12,465 bases of DNA from WS-2 sp964650245 (GTDB taxonomy: Bacteria > Eisenbacteria > RBG-16-71-46): NCBI GenBank assembly GCA_964650245.1, contig CAZYQK010000098.1, positions 1-12,465 of the forward strand, given 5' to 3'. Below the pieces are notes generated by a model. The model did not search any database. It saw only the letters and a program-made list of their open reading frames with translations, and was not told where the DNA came from. Below are positions 1 to 6,251 of the stretch, one piece after another. The position numbers and the translations under genes are program-made. Each line of letters opens with the position of its first letter. The first letter of the stretch is position 1.

Positions 1-1
1 G

Positions 2-64
2 CCGCGGTCGAAGCGCGGCGCCGCGCGCGGCAAGCGCGGCGCCGGCCGCGCGGCGAAGCGCTAG
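2..64 (+). CDS. C-terminal tail of an upstream protein (partial)
   Basis: Reading from base 2 gives 20 residues made almost only of Arg, Lys, Ala and Gly, closed by a TAG at 62-64. The stop lies 12 nt before the tmk start, and a Shine-Dalgarno sits in that gap, so this frame fits a preceding operon gene better than the other two frames, of which frame 1 has no stop nearby. Lys/Arg/Ala-rich tails of this sort end DNA topoisomerase I, histone-like proteins and some ribosome-associated proteins in high-GC bacteria. Topoisomerase I is a reasonable guess but cannot be shown from 20 residues. The rest of the gene lies outside the window. Confidence 0.45.
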   Translation, partial: PRSKRGAARGKRGAGRAAKR

Positions 65-76
65 CCGGAGCCGCGC

Positions 77-709
77 GTGCCCGGTCTGTTCGTCACCTTC
101 GAGGGCGGCGATGGCTCGGGCAAATCCACGCAGCTCGCGCGCGTGGCGGCCCGGCTCAGGCGGCGCGCCCTGGATCCGCTCGTGACCCGCGAGCCGGGCG
201 GCACGCCGCTCGCCGAGGGCATCCGGGCGCTGCTGCTCGATCCGTCGCGGCGGCCGGCGCCGATGGCCGAGGCGCTGCTCATGGAGGCGGCGCGCGCCGA
301 CCTGGTGGCGAACGCGATCCGCCCGGCGCTCGAGGCCGGGCGCGTGGTGCTGTGCGACCGCTACGACGACTCGACGCTGGCCTACCAGGGCGCGGGCCGC
401 GGGCTCGACGCGCGGCTCCTGCGCTCGCTCAACCTGGCCGCGACCGGGGGGCTCACGCCCGACATGACGTTCCTGTTCGACGTGGACCCGCGGGTGGGGC
501 TCGCACGCCGCGCGGGCGCCGCCGGGGACTTGAACCGTCTCGACCGCGAGCCCGAGGAATTCCACGCGCGGGTGCGCGCGCGGTTTCTCGAGCTGGCGGT
601 GGCGGAGCCGAATCGCTTCGCGGTGCTGGACGGCGCGCTCGCGCCCGACCGCCTCGAGCGGCTGGTGTGGGATTCGCTCGAGCCGAGGCTCGAGCGGCTG
701 CGCGTCTGA
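77..709 (+). CDS. tmk: Thymidylate kinase (dTMP kinase)
   Basis: Phosphorylates dTMP to dTDP with ATP, in the cytoplasm, in dTTP synthesis. At 210 residues it has the normal family length. The P-loop GGDGSGKST is at residues 10-18 (Lys16). The TREPGGT segment at 37-43 and the DRY motif at 94-96, followed by DDSTLAYQGAGRG, are classic TMP-kinase signatures. The Arg-rich LID region (NRLDREPEEF, about 153-162) follows. The GTG start is chosen because the P-loop then sits close to the N-terminus as usual, and a GGAG at 67-70 lies 6 nt upstream. It follows the upstream tail gene by 12 nt, so the two are probably cotranscribed. The holB gene that often follows tmk is not present here; a promoter and a protease gene follow instead. 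Confidence 0.96.
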   Translation: MPGLFVTFEGGDGSGKSTQLARVAARLRRRALDPLVTREPGGTPLAEGIRALLLDPSRRPAPMAEALLMEAARADLVANAIRPALEAGRVVLCDRYDDSTLAYQGAGRGLDARLLRSLNLAATGGLTPDMTFLFDVDPRVGLARRAGAAGDLNRLDREPEEFHARVRARFLELAVAEPNRFAVLDGALAPDRLERLVWDSLEPRLERLRV

Positions 710-743
710 CCCTTGGCACGGCGCGGGACGCGCGCGAGCGCTG

Positions 744-752
744 TGCTATAGT
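744..752 (+). promoter_or_regulatory. Extended -10 promoter upstream of the protease gene
   Basis: TGCTATAGT at 744-752 is an extended -10 (TGn plus TATAGT, 5 of 6 to TATAAT), and stands out in a very GC-rich gap between tmk and the protease gene (710-869). A TTGGCA at 713-718 lies 28 nt upstream of the hexamer, too far to be a normal -35; extended -10 promoters can work without one. It would drive the six-gene series that begins at 870, with a leader of roughly 110 nt. Confidence 0.5.
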
Positions 753-869
753 CCGAGCCCTTCTCCAGGGAGCGAATGTCGGCGGCCCCTGGACCGTGCC
801 GGGCGCGCCGGTCGCCGCGACCGGGACCGGCCGCGCGGCACACCCCTCAAGACCTCGACGGGAGGACGA

Positions 870-2465
870 TTGATCCGCAAGCGCGCCGTCTTAGGGCTGC
901 TGTTCGCGGTGCTGTTCGGCCTCGGCTGGTGGGTGGGCCGGGGGGGAGCCGCGGGCGACCTCTACGGCAACCTCGATCTCTTCATCGAGGTCTTGAGCCG
1001 CGTCGACCAGAACTACGTCGACCCGACGAAGCCCGAGAAGCTGATCGACGGCGCGCTGAAGGGCATGCTCCACGACCTGGATCCCTACTCGCAGTACCTC
1101 GACTCGCGCGCATACGCCAACCTCCAGAGCACCACGCAGGGTAGCTTCGGCGGCATCGGCATCGTGGTCAGCGTGCGGGACAACTTTCCGACCGTGATCT
1201 CGCCGATCGAGGGCAGCCCGGCCTGGCTCGCGGGGCTGCGCTCGGGAGACGCCATCGTCCGCATCGACGGCGAGTCGGCCGCCGGGCTCACCATCGACGA
1301 TGCCGCGCGGAAGCTGCGCGGGCCGGAGGGCACCCGGGTCACCATCACGGTGCGTCGCGAGGGCGATCCGGTGGACCGCGACGTCCCGCTCGAGCGCAAG
1401 ATCATCGTGACCCACAGCGTCCCATACGCCTTCGTGGCAAAGGAGGGCGTGGGCTACTTGAGGCTCTCCAACTTCTCCGAGAAGTCGGGCGACGAGGTGC
1501 GCGAGGCACTCGCGCGGCTGCGGGCGGGCGGTGCCAGAAGCGCGGTGCTCGACCTGCGCCAGAATCCAGGCGGGCTGCTCGATCAGGCGGTGGACGTGGC
1601 CGAGGCGTTCCTGCCCAGGGGGACGCTGGTGGTCTACACCCGCGGGCGCACGAAGGCGCAGGAGCAGCGCTTCTACACCTCGGCGGCGGGGGCCGAGAGC
1701 CGCTGGCCGCTGGTGGTGCTGGTGGACAACGGCAGCGCCTCGGCGGCCGAGATCGTGGCCGGCGCGCTCCAGGACCTCGACCGCGCGCTGCTGGTGGGGC
1801 GCACCTCGTACGGCAAGGGCTCGGTGCAGAGCGTGTTTCCGGTGAAGAACCGGAGCGCCGCGCTCAAGCTCACCACCGCGCTCTACTACACCCCGAGCGG
1901 CCGGTCCATCCATCGCACGAGGCGCGACTCGCTCGCCGACGGGGAGGACGACGGCGGCGGCGCGCGCCCGCCCGCCGCGCCCGATTCCGCGAAGCCCACC
2001 GCGTTCCGCACGGCGGGCGGGCGCGAGGTGCTGGGCGGCGGCGGCATCACGCCCGACGTCACGGTGCTCGCCGACACGCTGCCGGCGCTCACCCTGGCCG
2101 TCGAGCGGCGCGGGCTGCCGTTCCGCTTCGCCAACCGCTGGGTCAACACGCACCCGGACTCGAAGCTCGGGAGTGTTTCGGGCGGGCCGATGTGGACCGA
2201 GTTCACCGCCTTCCTCGCGGGCGAGAAGCTCGAGGCTCCGGGGCCCCGGCTGGCCGCGGAGCGCGCGTTGCTCGAGCGCGCGCTCCACCGCGAGCTGGCC
2301 CGGCGGCTGGCCGGAGACTCGGCAGCTGCGCGGGTGGCGCTCGAGGGCGACCCGGTGTTCGCGCGCGCGCTCGCGGTCCTGGTCCAGGCGAAGGCGCCGG
2401 GCGACGTGTTCGCGGCGGCCGGGGTGGAGAAGCCGGGGCCCGCGCGGCGGGCGTCGGCGCGCTGA
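870..2465 (+). CDS. S41-family C-terminal processing peptidase (CtpA/Prc type)
   Basis: Serine protease with a Ser/Lys dyad that trims or degrades envelope proteins from their C-termini. The 531-residue protein starts with a basic N-terminus and one hydrophobic segment (about residues 6-22), so it is anchored in the inner membrane or exported. A PDZ domain spans about residues 88-165, with the GIGIVV strand and the AGLRSGDAIVRIDG motif. The catalytic core follows: LDLRQNPGGLLDQAV at 227-241, the serine in NGSASAAE (Ser291) and the lysine in SYGKGSVQ (Lys316). Their 25-residue spacing equals that of known CTPs. Between TPSGRSIHR and GITPDV, at about 350-390, lies a Gly/Pro/Asp-rich insert of some 40 residues. 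The last 120 residues are predicted helical, with a Pro/Ala/Arg end. The start is a TTG with GGAGG at 861-865; the 4-nt spacing is short. The next gene begins 2 nt after the stop. Confidence 0.93.
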   Translation: MIRKRAVLGLLFAVLFGLGWWVGRGGAAGDLYGNLDLFIEVLSRVDQNYVDPTKPEKLIDGALKGMLHDLDPYSQYLDSRAYANLQSTTQGSFGGIGIVVSVRDNFPTVISPIEGSPAWLAGLRSGDAIVRIDGESAAGLTIDDAARKLRGPEGTRVTITVRREGDPVDRDVPLERKIIVTHSVPYAFVAKEGVGYLRLSNFSEKSGDEVREALARLRAGGARSAVLDLRQNPGGLLDQAVDVAEAFLPRGTLVVYTRGRTKAQEQRFYTSAAGAESRWPLVVLVDNGSASAAEIVAGALQDLDRALLVGRTSYGKGSVQSVFPVKNRSAALKLTTALYYTPSGRSIHRTRRDSLADGEDDGGGARPPAAPDSAKPTAFRTAGGREVLGGGGITPDVTVLADTLPALTLAVERRGLPFRFANRWVNTHPDSKLGSVSGGPMWTEFTAFLAGEKLEAPGPRLAAERALLERALHRELARRLAGDSAAARVALEGDPVFARALAVLVQAKAPGDVFAAAGVEKPGPARRASAR

Positions 2466-2467
2466 CC

Positions 2468-3139
2468 ATGCCGCTGGCATTCCTCTGCGACTTCGACGGC
2501 ACCGTCGCGCCGTCCGACATCGGCGCCGCACTCATCCGGCGCTTCGCGCCCGGCCACGAGGGCGAGCGCCGGCTTCTGCTCGAGCGCTGGCTCCGCGACG
2601 AGATCGGGCACCGCGAGCTCACCGAGGCCGAGTGCGGGCCGGTGCGGGTCGAACCTGACGCCGCGCTCGAGTTCGTGCGCGGCTTCCGCCTCGATTCGCA
2701 TTTCGAGCCGTTCGCGCGCGAAGCGCTGGGACGAGGCGAAGCTGTCATGATCGTGAGCGAGGGCTTCGACTTCTACGTTCACGAACTGCTCTCCCGCGCC
2801 GGGCTCTCGAGCCTGCCGCGCGCCGCCAACGGCGCGCGCTTCGAGGGCGGCCGGCTCGAGCCCGAGTTCCCGTTCGCGGCCGGGGGCTGCGGGCGCTGTG
2901 GCAACTGCAAGGCCCAGCACGTGCGGCGCTACCGCGCGCTGGGCTTCCACACCGTGTTGGTGGGCGACGGGCTCTCCGACCGCTGCGGCGCGCGTGCGGC
3001 CGACGCGGTGATGGCGCGCGGCGGCCTGCTCGCGTGGTGCCGCCGCGAGGGCGTCGAAGCCCACGCCTTCGACGGCTTCGCCCAGGTCGCCGATCTGGCG
3101 CGCCGGCTCGAAACCTCGGCCCATCCCGGCCGGCCCTGA
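2468..3139 (+). CDS. HAD-superfamily phosphatase, MtnX/SerB-like
   Basis: A cytoplasmic phosphatase of the HAD type with all four motifs in 223 residues. Motif I is DFDGT, with nucleophile Asp8 and acid/base Asp10. Motif II is IVSEGFD with Ser97. Motif III Lys148 lies in CGNCKAQ. Motif IV is VGDGLSD with Asp167 and Asp171. A cap inserted between motifs I and II fits the SerB/MtnX subclass. The CxxCxxCK stretch (Cys141, Cys144, Cys147) just before the motif III lysine recalls the CGxCK stretch of the methionine-salvage phosphatase MtnX. The substrate could be that of MtnX, phosphoserine or another small phosphate ester; no mtn gene is nearby to decide. The ATG lies 2 nt after the protease stop with no clear Shine-Dalgarno, so translation is probably coupled. 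Family call firm, substrate open. Confidence 0.85.
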   Translation: MPLAFLCDFDGTVAPSDIGAALIRRFAPGHEGERRLLLERWLRDEIGHRELTEAECGPVRVEPDAALEFVRGFRLDSHFEPFAREALGRGEAVMIVSEGFDFYVHELLSRAGLSSLPRAANGARFEGGRLEPEFPFAAGGCGRCGNCKAQHVRRYRALGFHTVLVGDGLSDRCGARAADAVMARGGLLAWCRREGVEAHAFDGFAQVADLARRLETSAHPGRP

Positions 3140-3144
3140 CCGCC

Positions 3145-4200
3145 ATGCACATCGGACCGGTCGAGATCGAGTCTCCTTTCCTGCTCGCCCCGCTCGCGGG
3201 GGTGAGCGACTCGCCGTTCCGGCAGCTCGCGCGGCGACAGGGCGCGGCCGCGGTCTACACCGAGATGGTGTCGGCCGACGGCCTCAAGCGCGGGAACCGC
3301 GCGACCCTCGAATACTGTGCCTTCGAGCCGCACGAGCGGCCGATCGGCATCCAGCTCTTCGGCTCCGATCCCGCGATCATGGCGGACGCGGCGCGCCTGC
3401 TCAGCGACCTGCCGCCCGAGCGGCGGCCCGACCTGATCGACATCAACATGGGCTGCCCGGTGCGGAAGGTGGTGAACCGCTGCGCGGGCGCCGCGTTGCT
3501 CAATGACGTGCCGCGCGCGTGGGCCATCGTGTCGCGCATGGCCGCGGCGAGCTCCCTGCCGGTGACCGCCAAGATCCGCCTCGGCTGGGACGGCGATACG
3601 CGCAACGTGGTCGAGGTGGCGCGCGCGCTGGAGGACGCGGGGGCCGCGGCGGTGGCGATTCACGCCCGCACCCGGGCCGAAAAGTTCGATGGGCGCGCCC
3701 ACTGGGAGATGATCGGGGAGGCCCGGCAGGCGGTGGGCATTCCCGTGATCGGCAACGGCGACGTGCGCGGGCCGGCCGATGCGGTGCGCATGCTCGAAAC
3801 CACCGGCTGCGACGCGGTCATGCTGGGGCGCGCGGCGTTCGGCGACCCCTGGGTGTTCCGGCGGGTGCGGGCGTTCCACGAGCGCGGCGAGACGCTGCCG
3901 CTTCCGACTGCGGCCGAGCGCCTGGAGGCCGGCCTCCAGCACCTGGCGCTCATGGTCGCGAGCGTCGGTGAGTGGGCGGCGGCGCGCGAGATGCGCAAGC
4001 ACGTCGCGTGGTACATCCGCGGGCTGCCCCACAGCGCGCGGGTCCGCGAGCAGGTGAACCGCACCCGGACCGTCGCGGAGATGGGCGACCTGCTGCGCCG
4101 CTACCTCGAGGAGCTGGAGCGCTCCGGGCACCTGTTGTTCACCGGAGACGGGGGGACCGCGGACGACGCGGATCTGGAGGGGCTGGTTGCGACCGGATGA
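3145..4200 (+). CDS. dusB: tRNA-dihydrouridine synthase (DusB-like)
   Basis: FMN enzyme that reduces specific uridines in the tRNA D-loop to dihydrouridine with NAD(P)H. At 351 residues it matches DusB/Dus length. The N-terminal TIM barrel opens with APLAGVSDSPFRQLAR. The catalytic cysteine is Cys104 in NMGCPVRKVV, close to the conserved DusB form. Flavin- and RNA-contacting residues follow: Lys143 in TAKIRLGWDG, His173 in IHARTRAEKFDGRAHW, GNGDVRGPADA at 203-213 and GRAAFGDPW at 228-236. The C-terminal helical tRNA-binding domain, with MRKHVAWYIRGLP, covers about residues 250-330. The ATG at 3145 lies 5 nt after the phosphatase stop. An upstream in-frame extension exists but would overlap the phosphatase and precede the barrel's first strand, so it was not used. 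The 3' end overlaps larB by 14 nt. Confidence 0.94.
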   Translation: MHIGPVEIESPFLLAPLAGVSDSPFRQLARRQGAAAVYTEMVSADGLKRGNRATLEYCAFEPHERPIGIQLFGSDPAIMADAARLLSDLPPERRPDLIDINMGCPVRKVVNRCAGAALLNDVPRAWAIVSRMAAASSLPVTAKIRLGWDGDTRNVVEVARALEDAGAAAVAIHARTRAEKFDGRAHWEMIGEARQAVGIPVIGNGDVRGPADAVRMLETTGCDAVMLGRAAFGDPWVFRRVRAFHERGETLPLPTAAERLEAGLQHLALMVASVGEWAAAREMRKHVAWYIRGLPHSARVREQVNRTRTVAEMGDLLRRYLEELERSGHLLFTGDGGTADDADLEGLVATG

Positions 4201-4942
4201 GCTGCGCTCGCTGCTCGGGCGCGTGCGGCGCGGCACGGTGTCGCCCGCGGCAGCTGCACGGCGGATCGCCGAGGCGCCGATGGAGCGGCTGGAGTTCGCG
4301 ACGCTGGATCATCAGCGCGCCCTGCGCGCCGGATTCCCCGAGGTGGTGTTCGGTCCCGGGAAGCGGCCCGACGAGCTGGTCTCGATCGTGGGCCGGCTCT
4401 ACGCGCGGCATGGCCTGGCACTCGCGACCCGGGTGGACGAGGCCGGACTCGTAGCACTGGCCCGCGCCTATCCGCGCGCCGAGGTCCACCCGCGCGCGCG
4501 CGCGGTGGTGCTGCGCGTGCGGCCGGCACGGCGGCGGGGCCGGGTGCTGGTGGTGAGCGCCGGAACCGCGGACCTGCCGGTGGCCGAAGAGGCGCAGGTC
4601 ACCGCCGAGGTCATGGGCAGCAGGGTGGAGCGGGTGGCCGACGTCGGCGTGGCGGGGCTTCACCGCCTGCTCGCGCACCGCGCGAAGCTCCGGCAGGCGC
4701 GGGTGGTGGTGGTGGTCGCGGGGCTCGAGGGGGCGCTGCCCAGCGTGGTGGGCGGCCTGGTCGACCGCCCCCTCATTGCCGTGCCCACCAGTGTCGGATA
4801 CGGCGCCCACTTCGGCGGCCTCGCCGCCCTGCTCGCCATGCTCAACTCGTGCGCTCCGGGAGTGACGGTGGTGAACGTGGACAACGGATTCGGTGCGGGC
4901 TATGCCGCCCACCTCATCAACACCGCCGGTGAGCGTCGGTAA
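4187..4942 (+). CDS. larB: LarB, pyridinium-3,5-biscarboxylic acid mononucleotide synthase
   Basis: First step of nickel-pincer nucleotide cofactor synthesis: carboxylation and hydrolysis of nicotinic acid adenine dinucleotide, giving the biscarboxylated mononucleotide and AMP. The family was long annotated as PurE-like because of its C-terminal half. Visible signatures in 251 residues: an N-terminal helical part with LDHQRALRAGFPEVVFGPGK at 40-59, VVSAGTADLPVAEEA at 122-136, VAGLEGALPSVVGGL at 177-191, GYGAHFGG at 204-211 and SCAPGVTVVNVDNGFGAG at 221-238. Cys222 corresponds to the cysteine reported to bond the pyridine ring. The start is a TTG with GGAGG at 4176-4180, 6 nt upstream, inside the end of dusB. 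The final residues (GERR) and the stop are encoded by the left arm of the palindrome described below. Confidence 0.93.
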   Translation: MRPDELRSLLGRVRRGTVSPAAAARRIAEAPMERLEFATLDHQRALRAGFPEVVFGPGKRPDELVSIVGRLYARHGLALATRVDEAGLVALARAYPRAEVHPRARAVVLRVRPARRRGRVLVVSAGTADLPVAEEAQVTAEVMGSRVERVADVGVAGLHRLLAHRAKLRQARVVVVVAGLEGALPSVVGGLVDRPLIAVPTSVGYGAHFGGLAALLAMLNSCAPGVTVVNVDNGFGAGYAAHLINTAGERR

Positions 4943-5054
4943 TGGCCCATCTGCTGCGTTGGCTCGGTCGCTCCTCGCTGCGACGTATCCTGCGGATACG
5001 TCTCGCTCGTCGCTTCCTCGCCGCCTTGCAGCTGGGTCATTCCCGACGCTCACC
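4928..5054 (+). repeat. Interrupted palindromic element between larB and larC
   Basis: Outer inverted arms of 27 nt (4928-4954 and 5028-5054) match at 24 of 27 positions. Each starts with the perfect 12-mer GGTGAGCGTCGG or its complement. At the middle (4982-5002) is a perfect 9-bp hairpin, GACGTATCC with loop TGC. The stretches between arms and core are not complementary. Instead both carry forward TCGCTCCTCGC-like motifs (about 4969-4979 and 5002-5024). The symmetry stops sharply at 4928 and 5054. The design is that of a REP- or MITE-like mobile palindrome. No other copy occurs in the window, so mobility is inferred. Confidence 0.7.
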
Positions 5055-5067
5055 CGAGAGGCGCTGA
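4942..5067 (+). other. 41-codon ORF inside the palindrome, linking larB to larC
   Basis: An ATG overlaps the larB stop (TAATG, 4940-4944) and opens a 41-residue Arg/Leu-rich frame beginning MAHLLRWLGRSSLRRI. It ends in a TGA that overlaps the larC start (TGATG, 5065-5069). No Shine-Dalgarno stands in front of it. It may be a chance product of a stop-poor repeat. It could still let ribosomes pass from larB to larC by termination-reinitiation. I do not claim a functional peptide. Confidence 0.25.
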
Positions 5068-6251
5068 TGCGCGTCGCCTGGTTCGACTGCTTCTCCGGGA
5101 TCAGCGGCGACATGTGCCTGGGCGCGCTGGTCTCGGCCGGCTGGCCCGAGCCTGAGCTCGAGTCGCTGCCCCGCCGTCTCGGGCTCGACGGCGTGTCGAT
5201 CGCGATCCGGGCCGTGCGGCGCGGGCCGTTCGCGGCCACGCAGGTCGAGGTCTCCGTGGCGGAGCGCCAGCCGCACCGCCACCTGCATCACGTGCTCGAG
5301 CAGATCGAGCGCGGCGAGCTCGAGCCCGCGGTGCGAGAGCGCGCGGGCCGGGTGTTCGGAAGGCTGGCGGCGGCCGAAGCCGAGGTGCATGGCACGTCGC
5401 CGGAGAAGGTGCACTTCCATGAGGTGGGAGCGGCCGACGCGCTGGTGGACGTGGTGGGTACGCTCGAGGGCCTGCACGCGCTCGCGGTCGAGCGGGTGTT
5501 CTCCTCACCGCCGCGGCTCGGCGGCGGCAGCGTCCAGAGCGAGCACGGTCTGATCCCGGTGCCGGCTCCCGCCACCGTGCTGCTGCTGCGCGGTGTCCCG
5601 ATCGCGCTCGGGCCCCCCGAGGTCGAGCTCACCACGCCGACCGGGGCGGCGCTGCTCTCCACCCTGGTCGAGAGCTGGGGCGCGCCGCCGGTGTTCCGGC
5701 TCGAGCGGGTCGGCACCGGAGCGGGCGCGCGCGACCTCGAGGAGCGGCCCAACGTGCTGCGGGTGCTGATCGGCGAAGCGGAGGGCGCGGCGCTCGCGCG
5801 GCGCCGGGTGGCGGTGCTCGAAACCGCGCTCGACGACGAGAACCCGCAGTTCGTGGCGGCGCTGCTGCCGCGGCTGCTCGCGGCCGGCGCGCTCGACGCC
5901 ATGGTGGTGCCGAGCGTGATGAAGAAGGGCCGGCCCGGCGTGTGGCTCGTGACCCTGGCCGAACCCGAGCGCGCCGACGCGATCGCAGCACTCCTGCTGC
6001 GCGAGACCTCGTCGCTCGGCGTGCGCCTCAGGCTCGACGAGCGCTACGAGCTCGAGCGCCGCACCGAGGAGGTCGAGACCCCGTTCGGCCCGGTGACGCT
6101 CAAGGTCGCCACGCTCCCGGAGGGCGGCGAGCGCGCGGTTCCCGAGTTCGAATCGGTGCGCCTCGCCGCCGAGCGCGCCGGCCGTCCGCTGCGCGAGGTG
6201 GCAGAGGCCGCACTCGCGGCGTGGCGCGAACGGAGCCGGGGCGCGCCGTGA
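5067..6251 (+). CDS. larC: LarC, nickel insertion protein for the nickel-pincer cofactor
   Basis: CTP-dependent cyclometallase that places nickel in the dithiolated pyridinium nucleotide made by LarB and LarE, completing the cofactor of lactate racemase and related enzymes. The 394-residue protein is full length and unsplit, unlike the Lactobacillus gene, which needs a frameshift. Family signatures: WFDCFSGISGDMCLGALV at 5-22, the His cluster HRHLHH at 70-75, VHFHEVGAADALVDVVG at 115-131, ELTTPTGAALLSTL at 187-200, ETALDDENPQ at 252-261, and SVMKKGRPGVWL at 283-294. The ATG at 5067 is chosen because the family begins right at this motif, and GAGAGG at 5056-5061 sits 5 nt upstream. The frame is open back to 4893, through the palindrome, but the extra residues are repeat-derived. 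The stop overlaps the next start (GTGA). LarE and a client enzyme are not in the window. Confidence 0.94.
   Translation: MRVAWFDCFSGISGDMCLGALVSAGWPEPELESLPRRLGLDGVSIAIRAVRRGPFAATQVEVSVAERQPHRHLHHVLEQIERGELEPAVRERAGRVFGRLAAAEAEVHGTSPEKVHFHEVGAADALVDVVGTLEGLHALAVERVFSSPPRLGGGSVQSEHGLIPVPAPATVLLLRGVPIALGPPEVELTTPTGAALLSTLVESWGAPPVFRLERVGTGAGARDLEERPNVLRVLIGEAEGAALARRRVAVLETALDDENPQFVAALLPRLLAAGALDAMVVPSVMKKGRPGVWLVTLAEPERADAIAALLLRETSSLGVRLRLDERYELERRTEEVETPFGPVTLKVATLPEGGERAVPEFESVRLAAERAGRPLREVAEAALAAWRERSRGAP

Noticed and set aside
776..1144. ATG-started frame behind AGGGAG (767-772) in the tmk-protease gap
   Set aside because: Most of it overlaps the protease gene in another frame, and its product is Arg/Pro-rich filler. 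The Shine-Dalgarno-like run is 3 nt from the ATG, too close.
891..2531. 546-codon open frame on the minus strand over the protease gene
   Set aside because: Antisense shadow of a very GC-rich gene. Its product is low-complexity Arg/Ala/His-rich, while the + strand gives clear PDZ and S41 motifs.
4893..5066. N-terminal extension of LarC through the palindrome
   Set aside because: The extra residues come from the end of larB and the repeat; LarC homologues begin at the WFDCFSG segment directly after the ATG at 5067.
5942..6247. Long N-terminal extension of the ABC protein
   Set aside because: It overlaps larC in another frame. The GTG at 6248 with a 4-nt overlap gives a normal ABC N-terminus.
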